Source: Rhodocyclaceae bacterium
GTDB taxonomy: Bacteria > Pseudomonadota > Gammaproteobacteria > Burkholderiales > Rhodocyclaceae
DNA: 51,744 nucleotides
Assembly: GCA_004379165.1 (NCBI GenBank)
Contig: NKXK01000043.1
Location: 1 to 51,744 of the forward strand
Direction of reading: 5' to 3'
In this document: piece by piece, positions 42,054 to 49,915 of the stretch
Layout: each line of letters opens with the position of its first letter
How positions within the stretch are numbered: position 1 is the stretch's first letter
Notes under the pieces: generated by a model
Told to the model about the DNA's origin: nothing
The model's input: only the letters and a program-made list of their open reading frames with translations
The model's database searches: none
Translations under genes and position numbers: made by a program

Positions 42054-42692
42054 TTATTGCTCCAGTTTGAAGACGATGGGAACCAGAACCCAGCTTTGGA
42101 TGGCGCTGTCGCCGCGCTTGGCCGGGATGAATTTCCAGTGCTTTACGGTGTTCACCGCAGATTCATCGAGCCGCTGGCTGCCCGAGCTGCTGCGGATCTC
42201 GACCTGATCGGCGCCGCCCTGTGGATTGACCGAGACGCGCAGGATGACCTTGCCCTCTTCGCCCATGCGACGCGACAGCGGCGGGTAGGGCGGTGCCGGG
42301 TTTTTCAGATAATCGGCATCGAAACGGGCCTGGACGACGGGTGCTTCGGCGGGTGGCGCCGGTGGCGCAGGCTTGACGTCCGGTGGCGAGGCGTCCGGTG
42401 CATTCGCGGTGGCGACCTGGCTTTGTGTTGCCTCGATCACCGGCGTCGGGGTCGGGCGGGGTTGCGGCTTCTGGAAGACGGGCTGCGGCTTGGTGACCGG
42501 CAGTGGCTTGGCTTCCGGCGGCTTGATTTCGGCGGGCTGGACGAGATCGACGATCAGCGGCATTTCCATGATCTGCGGAACGACCGTTTTGGCAGCGATG
42601 ACGACGGCGATGACTGCCGCGTGCAGGCCGACGACGACCATGAGCAGGCCGCTACGGCGGGTGGCGGAGGGTGCGGAGAGGGCGTAACTCAT
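42054..42692 (-). CDS. tonB: TonB energy transducer
   Basis: A 212-residue TonB with N-terminal anchor (about 15-36), a Pro/Lys-rich linker with KPQP repeats (about 52-120), and a C-terminal domain with PPYPPLSRRMGEEGKVILRV and AVNTVKHWKFIPAKRG. It is the second TonB in the window and the only one with its ExbB and ExbD. It likely follows hemP in a Fur-controlled unit. Confidence 0.93.
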   Translation of the reverse strand: MSYALSAPSATRRSGLLMVVVGLHAAVIAVVIAAKTVVPQIMEMPLIVDLVQPAEIKPPEAKPLPVTKPQPVFQKPQPRPTPTPVIEATQSQVATANAPDASPPDVKPAPPAPPAEAPVVQARFDADYLKNPAPPYPPLSRRMGEEGKVILRVSVNPQGGADQVEIRSSSGSQRLDESAVNTVKHWKFIPAKRGDSAIQSWVLVPIVFKLEQ

Positions 42693-42830
42693 GACGGTGG
42701 CTCGATGACCCCGTTCCGAAGACCAAAAAAAGACCCGTGGCGCGCTGGCGTCAGGCTTGCTGGCTGGGGGAAGCGAGGTTTACAACGGAGAAAAAAGTGG
42801 AATTGAAATGTGCTGAACCCGAAAACCGGC

Positions 42831-43007
42831 TTACTTGGTGAGAATCAGCTTGTTTTCGCGGGTGACGCGCAGAACGTAACGCTGGCCGGCATGATCGATC
42901 TCGACCGCAGAGGCACCACGAAGAATGTCGGCGCTGTCCAACCGGGGGCGGATCGCTTCGCTGCCAGCGGGCGGGGTGAGGGGGTGGGCTTGGCTTTGGC
43001 TCATCAT
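42831..43007 (-). CDS. hemP: Hemin uptake protein HemP
   Basis: A 58-residue protein starting MMSQSQAHPLTPP. The second half, SADILRGASAVEIDHAGQRY then VLRVTRENKLILTK, has the HemP pattern: a Ser-x-x-Leu/Ile-hydrophobic-Gly turn, IxHxGxxYxLRxT and a terminal KLILTK. ATG 43007 or 43004 may be used. HemP is a short Fur-regulated protein that activates heme-receptor expression in Burkholderia. A Fur-like box lies 53 bp upstream, and tonB lies 138 bp downstream on the same strand. No heme receptor is recognisable beside it. Confidence 0.88.
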   Translation of the reverse strand: MMSQSQAHPLTPPAGSEAIRPRLDSADILRGASAVEIDHAGQRYVLRVTRENKLILTK

Positions 43008-43059
43008 TGCGGGAATAAAAGATAAATAGTAACGCGAATGGTTCCCAGTATCATATTAT

Positions 43060-43074
43060 TGAGAATCGTTGTCA
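43060..43074 (-). promoter_or_regulatory. Fur-like box of the hemP unit
   Basis: TGAGAATCGTTGTCA, a good 7-1-7 match inside ATTGAGAATCGTTGTCAATA. It overlaps the last codon of the DUF2325 pseudogene. Confidence 0.75.
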
Positions 43075-44323
43075 ATATTCATTCTGGTGCCGGCCCGGCG
43101 TGATTTCGCATAGGCGGCTGGCCGATTGCATGGCGCGCTCGAAGCCCGAGGCGCCATCGGTCTTGACGAACTTGAATTGCTTGCCGGTGCGCTTGCATTG
43201 CTCCTTGACCCGCCAGTAAGCGTCGTGACCGATGCAGGCGGTCTGGCAGATCACCAGGTCGGCGGCGGCGAGCGCGCTTTCGATCCGGTGCAGGCTTTCC
43301 TCAAGCCCGCCATCGTGATGCAGGAAATGGCCGCCGCTGCGTTCGACCACCTGCCTGTACGCATCGATGGCGCCGGAGCGGCCACCGACGCAGAGGACGC
43401 ACTTGCCGGCGAGGTCGGGTTCGGATTCGATCGGGCTTTCGTCGAGCAGGCTGTCGCGCATGCTGAGTTCTTCTTCAAGTACCGCGACGCGGCGACGCTC
43501 ACGCTTGAGTGCGTCTTCCAGATCGGCGCTGCTGGAAGTGAGGGCGATGTTGAGTGCTTCGTCATCGCTGGCGCGGCGGGCGAGCGCCTGTCTGTCCTTC
43601 ATGTGCGGCAGCGTCTGGCGTAGCTGGTCGACCTGGCCGCTGAGTTCGGCGATGCGGGCATCCTTTCCGGCGGCTTCGGCGAGGAGGTCGATGATGCCTC
43701 GCTCCAGCGTCTGCAGCTCGCCAGCGCTTTCTTCGCGCAGGCGGGTCAGCAGGTTGCGGGTTTCGACGATGCTTTTCTATCGGGCCGCATTTTCGCTGTG
43801 CAGGGCTTTCAATTCGCGCTGATCGGCCCGTACGATTCCGCCCAGCTGATGCTGGATCATATGATGTCGCCGTAGACCTCGCGTTCGAGCGTGCTGCCGC
43901 AGGCAGGGTGGTCCAGGTCGCCCACAGCGCACCGGCAATACCGGTGCCTTCCCGACAGGCCGCCCGCAAGTGCTCGCGCAATCCGGCGACGTCGCGGGTG
44001 TTGGAAAATTGTCGTATCGTTTCGGCGTAGCGTTTTTCAAGATGCTTGTGCAGGACTTCGGCCAGGCGGCTGGGGTTGTGGCAATTGCCGACGGCGGTGG
44101 AGAGCAGCACGAAGTCGGAGGTGTCACGGGGCAACGCCATGACCTTGGCCATCATTACCCACAGTTCCAGAACATCGAAGCAGGTGCCGATGATCGTACA
44201 GTGGCACTTGTGGGCAACTTCCCACAGTTTCCACCGACGGGAGCCTGTTTTTTGGCAACTGCGGTCGACCCGGAAATTGGCCCCAACTCGGCAGGCAAGC
44301 CCGGCGTGCGTCGCGGATGCCAA
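43072..44323 (-). pseudogene. DUF2325 protein gene, broken by two frameshifts and a stop
   Basis: Three pieces of one protein are readable. The N-terminal part (before about 43915) runs KLWEVAHKCHCTIIGTCFDV to AGALWATWT. The middle piece, CGSTLEREVYGDI (about 43870-43905), is in a second frame. A third frame holds MIQHQLGGIVRADQRELKAL (about 43800-43862), then a TAG stop (43777-43779). It continues in the same frame with KSIVETRNLLTRLREESAG to a DUF2325 domain (VLCVGGRSGAIDAYRQVV, HHDGG). Each shift is repaired by adding one C (near 43911 and 43864). The 5' end lies in a copy of the dispersed element, so the original start is uncertain. The intact tail 43072-43602 could still be translated. 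Confidence 0.8.
44259..44291 (+). repeat. Dispersed element, copy 11
   Basis: CTGCGGTCGACCCGGAAATT then GGCCCCAACTCGG. It covers the presumed 5' end of the DUF2325 pseudogene on the other strand. Confidence 0.7.
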
Positions 44324-44450
44324 AAGGCGCCACCGGCAACATGAAAGGGAGTGTCGGACATCCCTGTCTCCAAAAAGGAAAGGGCTGGCTGACCGTTGGC
44401 CGGCTGGCTGGCAGCGAAGTAGGTTGGAGTGGGGGCGTTTGCTGCCCGGA

Positions 44451-45048
44451 TTAATCCGCGTCCTGATGGCGGACAGCTAGCGCCTGTAGGTGCGCTATCG
44501 CCGAATCGCGTTCGCGGGCGAGGCGTTCACATTAACGATGGGCGGCATTCAAGGTGCGATCACGAAACCACATTCTCTGGCTTGCCGCATGGAATTCGTT
44601 GTTTTCACGTCTCAGTTCAAGCAGGCGTTGGGCAAGCGTGGTTATCTCCAACTCAGACTCGAGCGTCTCCAGACGGGTCCGGAGTTGGCGGTTCTGTCCG
44701 TCGAGCAGCGATATCTCGTTGGTCAAGGCAATAATCCGGCTGGCTGCCTGGGTTGCGCCCCGCTTCTGCATTTGCCTGGACTGACGCAGTGAATGGGCAA
44801 GCATGGCGATTTCCTCGCACAAGCCGGAAGGATTCCCGTCGAGCTCATCGATGGCCCTTTCGATCAACCGTCGGTCCTTAAGCGGGGCAAGCGTGACGGA
44901 AACTTCCTTCAAGCAGCCGGTGACTGGCGCGCTCGCACAGTTGCCGCGTTTCGTCGTCGATATCGCTGGCGTCGCTCAAGGCCTCGAGCAGCCGGGCAGC
45001 GTTCATTGCCGACTGGGCAGAGCCGGTTTCTTCATGGATCAGCATCAT
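44451..45048 (-). pseudogene. Coiled-coil protein gene, probably degraded
   Basis: The longest intact stretch is 44532-44912 (TTG start), 126 residues with heptad-like sequence (IALTNEISLLDGQNRQLRTR, LETLESELEITTLAQRLLEL). After its TAA the same frame continues with CERLARERDSAIAHLQALAV to a second stop at 44451. Upstream, another frame encodes 56 residues (45048-44878; MMLIHEETGSAQSAMNAARL, then LCERASHRLLEG), which would join the coiled coil after a one-base shift. I read this as one gene with a frameshift and a nonsense codon, though two small overlapping genes are possible. Family not recognised. It lies next to the broken DUF2325 gene. Confidence 0.5.
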
Positions 45049-45099
45049 ACTGAGGGCGCCGGCAAACAGGGGGTGACAGGGGGCATGGCAAGGCTCCGT

Positions 45100-45183
45100 T
45101 CAGAAGGGCAAGGCTGTGAACAGCGCCCAGCCGAAGGCGAATGCAGCGATCAGTACATGAGCGGTCAGCGATTGCATGTTCAT
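45100..45183 (-). CDS. Possible 27-residue membrane protein under a Fur-like box
   Basis: A short frame begins MNMQSLTAHVLIAAF and ends with ALPF. After a 7-residue polar start it is almost entirely hydrophobic, one membrane helix. Its start is 11 bp from a Fur-like box, which makes it the first possible coding sequence of that transcript. The Shine-Dalgarno (AACGG) is weak. Too small for family recognition; it may be a leader peptide or chance frame. Confidence 0.35.
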   Translation of the reverse strand: MNMQSLTAHVLIAAFAFGWALFTALPF

Positions 45184-45193
45184 ATCCGTTTAT

Positions 45194-45208
45194 TGAGAAT
45201 GGTTCCTA
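45194..45208 (-). promoter_or_regulatory. Fur-like box upstream of the coiled-coil/DUF2325 tract
   Basis: TGAGAATGGTTCCTA fits 7-1-7, inside AT-rich sequence with TATATTAG nearby. It points leftward into the decaying tract. Confidence 0.6.
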
Positions 45209-45266
45209 TATTAGGGGTTTTCTGGAAAATGTAGACAGGAGTTATTCGCATTTGAGCAAATGGAAC

Positions 45267-45297
45267 AAAAAAGCCACAGTCGCTGCCGTGGCTTTTT
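45267..45297. terminator. Bidirectional terminator after the RNA helicase
   Basis: AAAAAAGCCAC and GTGGCTTTTTT pair around AGTCGCTGCC. It has an A-run on one side and a T-run on the other and lies 19 bp past the helicase stop. Confidence 0.88.
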
Positions 45298-45315
45298 TGG
45301 GGCTGCTATGAGTGA

Positions 45316-47205
45316 TTAGCATTCGTTGAACGGCTTCTTCTTGAACTTGCGTTCGCCGTCAAAGCTGCGTTCGCCGCCGCCGAACTTGCGCTCACCGCCG
45401 AAACTGCCTGCCGGACGGCCTTCGTCCTGACGCAGGTTGATCGGCATGCCACGGATGCGGGTGCGCTTCAGAGCGTTTGCGGCTTCGGCCGGCATGCCGG
45501 CGGGCAACTCGACGGTGCTCGATTCTTCGTACAGGCCGATGCGGCCGATGAAGCGGCTTTCGATGCCGGCTTCGTTGGCGATGGCACCGACGATGTCGCG
45601 GACTTCGACGCCGTGCTCACGACCCACATCAATGCGGTAACGCACCATGTCGCCAGCCGGCGCTGGGCGTGGCGGACGTTCGGTGCGCGGCGGACGGTCT
45701 TCGAAGCGCGGACGTTCGCTGCGTTCGCCACGGTCTTCAAAACGCGGGCGATCACCACGATCTTCAAAGCGGGGACGCTCGCCCCGATCTTCGAAACGCG
45801 GTTTGCGCGGTTCGCGGTCGCCAAAAGCTGGGCGGCGGTCATCGTTGCGCTGTTCGCGGAAGGGGCGCGGCGGGGCGGGGTCTTCTCCAGCGATCTGCAG
45901 CGGCTTGGCTTCCTGAGCCATCATGGCCAGTGCGGCGGCGACTTCCTCGGCGCTGACATTCTGTTCTTCAGCAATCTGCGAAACGATGTTGGCGAAAAAG
46001 TCGAGACCTTCGGCATTGAGCACTTCAGCAACCTTGCCCTTGAAGTCAGCAACCCGCTTGTTGGTTATGTCGGCACGCGACGGCAGGGTCAGCGGCGAAA
46101 TCGGCTGGCGGGTGGCGCGCTCGATGGTGCGCAGCATGCGGATTTCACGCGGGGCGACAAAGAGGATGGCGTTGCCGTTACGGCCGGCACGACCGGTGCG
46201 GCCGATACGGTGCACGTAGGCTTCGGTGTCGTAGGGGATGTCGTAATTGACGACGTGGCTGACGCGCGGCACGTCGATACCGCGGGCGGCAACGTCGGTG
46301 GCGATGACGATGTCGAGGGCGCCGGACTTTAACTGCTCGATGACACGTTCGCGCATCTGCTGGTTGAGGTCGCCGTTCAGCGCGGCAGCCGCGTAGCCGC
46401 GGGCGTTGAGCTTGTCGGCCAGTTCGACGGTGGCAGTCTTGGTGCGGACGAAGATGATCGCGGCGTCGAAATCGTCTTCAACTTCGAGGATGCGGGTCAG
46501 TGCGTCGAGCTTATGCATCCCTGACACCTGCCAGTAAACCTGGCGGATGGCTGCGACGGTGGCCGTTGCGGCCTTGATCTTGATTTCCTTTGGCTCGACC
46601 AGGTACTTCTGGGCGACCCGGCGGATCTGTTCCGGCATGGTGGCCGAGAACAGTGCGGTCTGGTGCTGTTCCGGGGTGTGCTCGAGAATCCACTCGACGT
46701 CGTCGATGAAGCCCATGCGCAGCATTTCGTCGGCTTCGTCGAGGACGAGGGTCTTCAGGTTGTCGAGGTTGAGCGTCTTGCGCTCCAGATGATCCATGAC
46801 GCGGCCCGGCGTGCCGACGATGACGTGGGCACCCCGGGCCAGCTGCTTGAGCTGGATGGTGTAGCTTTGGCCACCGTAAATCGGCAGTACGTGGAAACCG
46901 GGCAGGTTCTTGGCGTAGCTTTGCAGCGCCTCGGCAACCTGGATCGCCAGTTCACGGGTCGGCGTCAGGATCAGGGCCTGCGGTTTGGCAACCTTGATAT
47001 CGATGGATTCCATCAAGGGCAGCGCGAAGGCGGCGGTCTTGCCAGTGCCGGTTTGCGCCATGCCGATCATGTCATGCCCATCCAGCAAAATGGGGATGCA
47101 CTGGGCCTGGATGGGAGAGGGGGTTTCGTAACCTATTTCGCTCAGCGTTTTGAGGAGCGATTCGCTCAAGCCGAGATCGGCGAAGCTGTCGACGGTAGAC
47201 GTCAT
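45316..47205 (-). CDS. deaD: DEAD-box ATP-dependent RNA helicase (DeaD/CsdA type)
   Basis: A 629-residue helicase. ATG 47205 is chosen because it gives MTSTVDSFADLGLSESLL and follows AAAGGAA. Motifs in order: Q motif (TPSPIQAQCIP), AQTGTGKT, PTRELAIQ, DEADEML (DEAD), SAT, IATDVAARGID and HRIGRTGRAG. After the two RecA domains (about 20-370) come a helical segment, an Arg/Glu/Asp-rich linker with repeated PRFEDRG (about 480-540) and a DbpA-type RNA-binding domain (about 545-610; VRYRIDVGREHGVEVRDIVG). The C-terminus is GERKF/Lys-rich. It acts in ribosome assembly and RNA decay at low temperature. The 200-bp leader may hold cold-shock control. Confidence 0.95.
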   Translation of the reverse strand: MTSTVDSFADLGLSESLLKTLSEIGYETPSPIQAQCIPILLDGHDMIGMAQTGTGKTAAFALPLMESIDIKVAKPQALILTPTRELAIQVAEALQSYAKNLPGFHVLPIYGGQSYTIQLKQLARGAHVIVGTPGRVMDHLERKTLNLDNLKTLVLDEADEMLRMGFIDDVEWILEHTPEQHQTALFSATMPEQIRRVAQKYLVEPKEIKIKAATATVAAIRQVYWQVSGMHKLDALTRILEVEDDFDAAIIFVRTKTATVELADKLNARGYAAAALNGDLNQQMRERVIEQLKSGALDIVIATDVAARGIDVPRVSHVVNYDIPYDTEAYVHRIGRTGRAGRNGNAILFVAPREIRMLRTIERATRQPISPLTLPSRADITNKRVADFKGKVAEVLNAEGLDFFANIVSQIAEEQNVSAEEVAAALAMMAQEAKPLQIAGEDPAPPRPFREQRNDDRRPAFGDREPRKPRFEDRGERPRFEDRGDRPRFEDRGERSERPRFEDRPPRTERPPRPAPAGDMVRYRIDVGREHGVEVRDIVGAIANEAGIESRFIGRIGLYEESSTVELPAGMPAEAANALKRTRIRGMPINLRQDEGRPAGSFGGERKFGGGERSFDGERKFKKKPFNEC

Positions 47206-47405
47206 GATGCTGTTCCTTTCATCATCGCGGGCTACGCTTGTGGCGAGCGGCGATGTGTGTGCCCGATGGTCGGGCGGCCTGGGTGACCCCGACGCAGCCA
47301 TGCCGGGGAAGAAATCAATGGGGTGAATCCTGCACAAGAACCTGAAAAACCGGGGGCTGCTCGGAGTTACTGCGGGCGATGCATCAACGCATTGAACTGA
47401 TTATT

Positions 47406-48200
47406 CTACATTTTTTTCGCCAGAGCCGCCAGTTCGGCAGCATTGAAGCCGGCTTGCAGGCGGGCGGCTTCGTTCATCGGCAGGATCGGGCGGGGGGCTT
47501 TGAAGCGGCTGAGCAGATCGAGATAGGTGCTTTCCGGTTCGAGCTTGCGTTCTTCACACAATTGCCGGAACCAGTGATCGCCGAGGCCAACGTGGCCGAT
47601 TTCGTCGCGCAGGATGATGTCGAGCACGCGGGCGCTGGCGTCGTCGCCGGCCTGTTCCAGCCGACGCTGGATGGGCGGTGTGGCGTCGAGCCCACGGGCT
47701 TCGAGCAGGCGGGGAACGAGGGCCATCCGCGCCAGCGGATCGTCGGCGGTTTTCATCGCCATCTCCCATAGCCCGGCGTGGGCGGGGAAGTCGCCATAGT
47801 CGTAGCCAAGGCTGTTCAGGCGCTCGCGCAGGATGGTGAAGTGGTAGGCCTCTTCGGCAGCGACCCCGATCCAGTCGGCGTAATACTGCGCCGGCAGGCC
47901 GTGAAAGCGGGCCGCATGATCGAGCGCCAGATTGATGGCCGAGAACTCAATATGAACGATGGCGTGCAGCAGCCGGGCGCGGCCTTCGGCGGTTTGCGGG
48001 CTGCGCTGCGGCACGAGCTTGGGCGGGACGAGTTCCGGTTTTTCGGGGATACCGCAGCTCAGTTCCGGCGCCGGGGCGCCTTGCCAGTCGAGCAGTCCGG
48101 CTTGCCAGTCGGCAGCGATTGCTGCGGTGAACGCGAGCTTTTGCTCAATATCAGTGGTCGCCAGCGCCGCGGCCAGTCGGGGAAACAGCGATTCGCTCAT
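47406..48200 (-). CDS. Ferritin-like DUF455 protein
   Basis: A 264-residue protein of the DUF455 family (ferritin-like diiron fold). Metal-ligand-like helices: HIEFSAINLALDHA, AAEEAYHFTILRERL (E-E-x-x-H) and LRDEIGHVGLGDHWF (D-E-x-x-H). These give the Glu/His set of a four-helix diiron site. Members occur with MiaE-like enzymes; no substrate is established. It overlaps the aldo/keto reductase stop by 4 bp (ATGA), so both come from one message. Confidence 0.88.
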   Translation of the reverse strand: MSESLFPRLAAALATTDIEQKLAFTAAIAADWQAGLLDWQGAPAPELSCGIPEKPELVPPKLVPQRSPQTAEGRARLLHAIVHIEFSAINLALDHAARFHGLPAQYYADWIGVAAEEAYHFTILRERLNSLGYDYGDFPAHAGLWEMAMKTADDPLARMALVPRLLEARGLDATPPIQRRLEQAGDDASARVLDIILRDEIGHVGLGDHWFRQLCEERKLEPESTYLDLLSRFKAPRPILPMNEAARLQAGFNAAELAALAKKM

Positions 48201-49243
48201 GGTGCCGGGTTGTTATAGCGCAGGTGGGTGTCGTCGATGGCGGCGAGGATTTCGGCAGAAAGCGGTGTCAACGTTGCTGGCAGGGTTTCGTGCAGCTGCG
48301 CCAGCGATGAAGCGCCGATGATGGTGCTGCTGACAAACCAGCGTGAGCGAACGAAGCCGAGGGCGAGTTGCATTGGCGTCAGGCTATGTCGGCGGGCAAG
48401 CTCGACATAGGCGGCGATCGCCGGTGCTACATTGGGCTTGGTGTAGCGCTGGCCGAAGAAGGGCCACTGCGTCAGGCGCCCGGCGGCTGCCGGGTCAGCC
48501 AGGTACTTGCCGGTGAGATGACCGAAGGCCAGCGGCGAATAGGCGAGCAGGCCGATCTGTTCGCGATGGGCGATTTCCGTCAGTCCGGTCTCGAAGGTGC
48601 GATTCAACAGGTGATAGGCGTTTTGCGTCGAGATGATGCGCGGCAGTCCGAGTTCGTCGGCCAGATGCACAAATTCCATCAGGCCCCAGGCGTGTTCGTT
48701 GGAAACGCCGACGTGCCGGACCTTGCCTTCGCGGACCAGTTCGGCGAGTGTTTCCAGTTGTTCGCGTATCGGCGTTGCACCGCGCTCGGCCGTCGGGTCG
48801 AATTGCCATTGGCCGAACATCGGCTGGTTGCGTTCCGGCCAGTGCAATTGATAGAGGTCGACATAATCGGTCTGCAGGCGGCGCAGCGAGCCTTCGATGG
48901 CGGCGCGAATGTTGGCGCGGTCGAGTGCCAGCGGGCCGTTACGGATCCAGGTCAGGCTGCGCGCCGGTCCGGCCACCTTGGTGGCGAGGATGATCTTGTC
49001 GCGCTGCTGGCGCTTCAGCCAGTTGCCGACGATGGTTTCGGTGGCGCCATAAGTTTCGGCACGGGGCGGCACCGCGTACATTTCGGCGGTGTCGATGAAA
49101 TTCACGCCTTGCGCCAGCGCGTAGTCGAGCTGGGCGTGCGCGTCAGCTTCTCCGGTCTGCTCACCAAAGGTCATCGTACCGAGGCAGATTTCCGGGATGA
49201 CCAGATCACTGCAGCCCAGTTGGCGGGTGCTGAGGGTTGTCAT
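48197..49243 (-). CDS. Aldo/keto reductase, Tas family
   Basis: A 348-residue NADP(H)-dependent oxidoreductase with TIM-barrel signatures: CLGTMTFGEQ, NFIDTAEMYAVPPRAETYG (catalytic Asp and Tyr), ATKVAG (Lys), DYVDLYQLHWPER (His) and GLLAYSPLAFGHLTGKY. The PPRAETYGATE insert is specific to the Tas-like subgroup. ATG 49243 is preferred over 49255 because GGAG sits 6 nt before it. Part of the leftward run with the YdcH-like protein, the unknown 49.3-kb gene and DUF455. Confidence 0.93.
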   Translation of the reverse strand: MTTLSTRQLGCSDLVIPEICLGTMTFGEQTGEADAHAQLDYALAQGVNFIDTAEMYAVPPRAETYGATETIVGNWLKRQQRDKIILATKVAGPARSLTWIRNGPLALDRANIRAAIEGSLRRLQTDYVDLYQLHWPERNQPMFGQWQFDPTAERGATPIREQLETLAELVREGKVRHVGVSNEHAWGLMEFVHLADELGLPRIISTQNAYHLLNRTFETGLTEIAHREQIGLLAYSPLAFGHLTGKYLADPAAAGRLTQWPFFGQRYTKPNVAPAIAAYVELARRHSLTPMQLALGFVRSRWFVSSTIIGASSLAQLHETLPATLTPLSAEILAAIDDTHLRYNNPAP

Positions 49244-49253
49244 GGCTGTCTCC

Positions 49254-49283
49254 ATTTTTGCTGTTTTTCAAGGTTGACCGCAG
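49254..49283 (-). repeat. Dispersed element, copy 12, at the 3' end of a gene
   Basis: ATTTTTGCTGTTTTTCAAGG then TTGACCGCAG on the plus strand. It provides the last codons and the stop of the gene ending at 49268. Confidence 0.78.
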
Positions 49284-49603
49284 ATCACGCCGTAAATCAG
49301 GATCGGTCGCGATAGGGTACTGTCGAAACCGACCGGCACGATCGCCAGTGCGTGTTGTGCCGGATTGCCACCGTGCTGATCCAGCCAGCCCGCCGCCGCA
49401 CGATGTGCGGCGTCAAAACTGGCATGAAGCGCGTCGAGGCCTGGCGTACGGACAGGCAGGAAACGTCCGGAATGCCGGTCGAGCAGGGTGTCGGTGTCGA
49501 GCACCTGCACGGCATAGCCGGCAGCGGCGCGCGCCAGCGGCAGCTTGCTCAGGTCGAAGCGGTCGCCAAAGCTGTTTTCAGGGTAGCGATCAAGGTCGGC
49601 CAT
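49268..49603 (-). CDS. Hypothetical protein with repeat-derived C-terminus
   Basis: A 111-residue soluble protein not recognised. It begins MADLDRYPENSFGDRFDLSK and contains AAGYAVQVLDTDTLLDRHSG, AAHRAAAGWLDQHG and ALAIVPVGFDSTLSRPILIY. No signal peptide or membrane helix. The final residues ICGQP and the TGA stop are supplied by a copy of the dispersed element, so the original C-terminus was probably different. It follows the YdcH-like gene by 24 bp and precedes the aldo/keto reductase by 24 bp. Confidence 0.72.
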   Translation of the reverse strand: MADLDRYPENSFGDRFDLSKLPLARAAAGYAVQVLDTDTLLDRHSGRFLPVRTPGLDALHASFDAAHRAAAGWLDQHGGNPAQHALAIVPVGFDSTLSRPILIYGVICGQP

Positions 49604-49627
49604 GCCGCATTTTAGCGGCAAGCCGGT

Positions 49628-49849
49628 CTAAGCTGGAATGTCCGGCACCAGGAGTTGTTCCAGGATCAAAATTCGGTCTTTGAGCAGCAGCTTGCGCTTT
49701 TTCAGCCGGCGAACCAGCAACTCGTCCGGTGGCGAACTGAGCGTGAGGTGGTCGATGACCTGATCGAGGTCGCGGTGTTCAACTTGCAATTCGTGCAGTT
49801 GGGTGCGGACGTCGCATAATTCTGTATCGCTGAGCGGATGGAGTGACAT
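49628..49849 (-). CDS. YdcH/DUF465 family protein
   Basis: A 73-residue helical protein. The pattern LHELQVEHRDLDQVIDHL, then DELLVRRLKKRKLLLKDRI and LILEQL, is the YdcH (DUF465) antiparallel helical hairpin with a basic KKRKL segment. Function is unknown, although the family is widespread in proteobacteria. First gene of the leftward run; diverges from the 49.9-kb gene with a 66-bp promoter region. Confidence 0.88.
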   Translation of the reverse strand: MSLHPLSDTELCDVRTQLHELQVEHRDLDQVIDHLTLSSPPDELLVRRLKKRKLLLKDRILILEQLLVPDIPA

Positions 49850-49915
49850 GCCAGGCTCCTGCCTGATTCCGATGTTTTGCTAGAATAGCTGAACTATATA
49901 AAGGAGGAGAACCAA

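Noticed and set aside
42145..42170. GTTCACCGCAG in tonB resembling the dispersed element
   Set aside because: Only the GTTCACCGCAG end matches and no second half follows; it encodes a normal TonB-domain segment.
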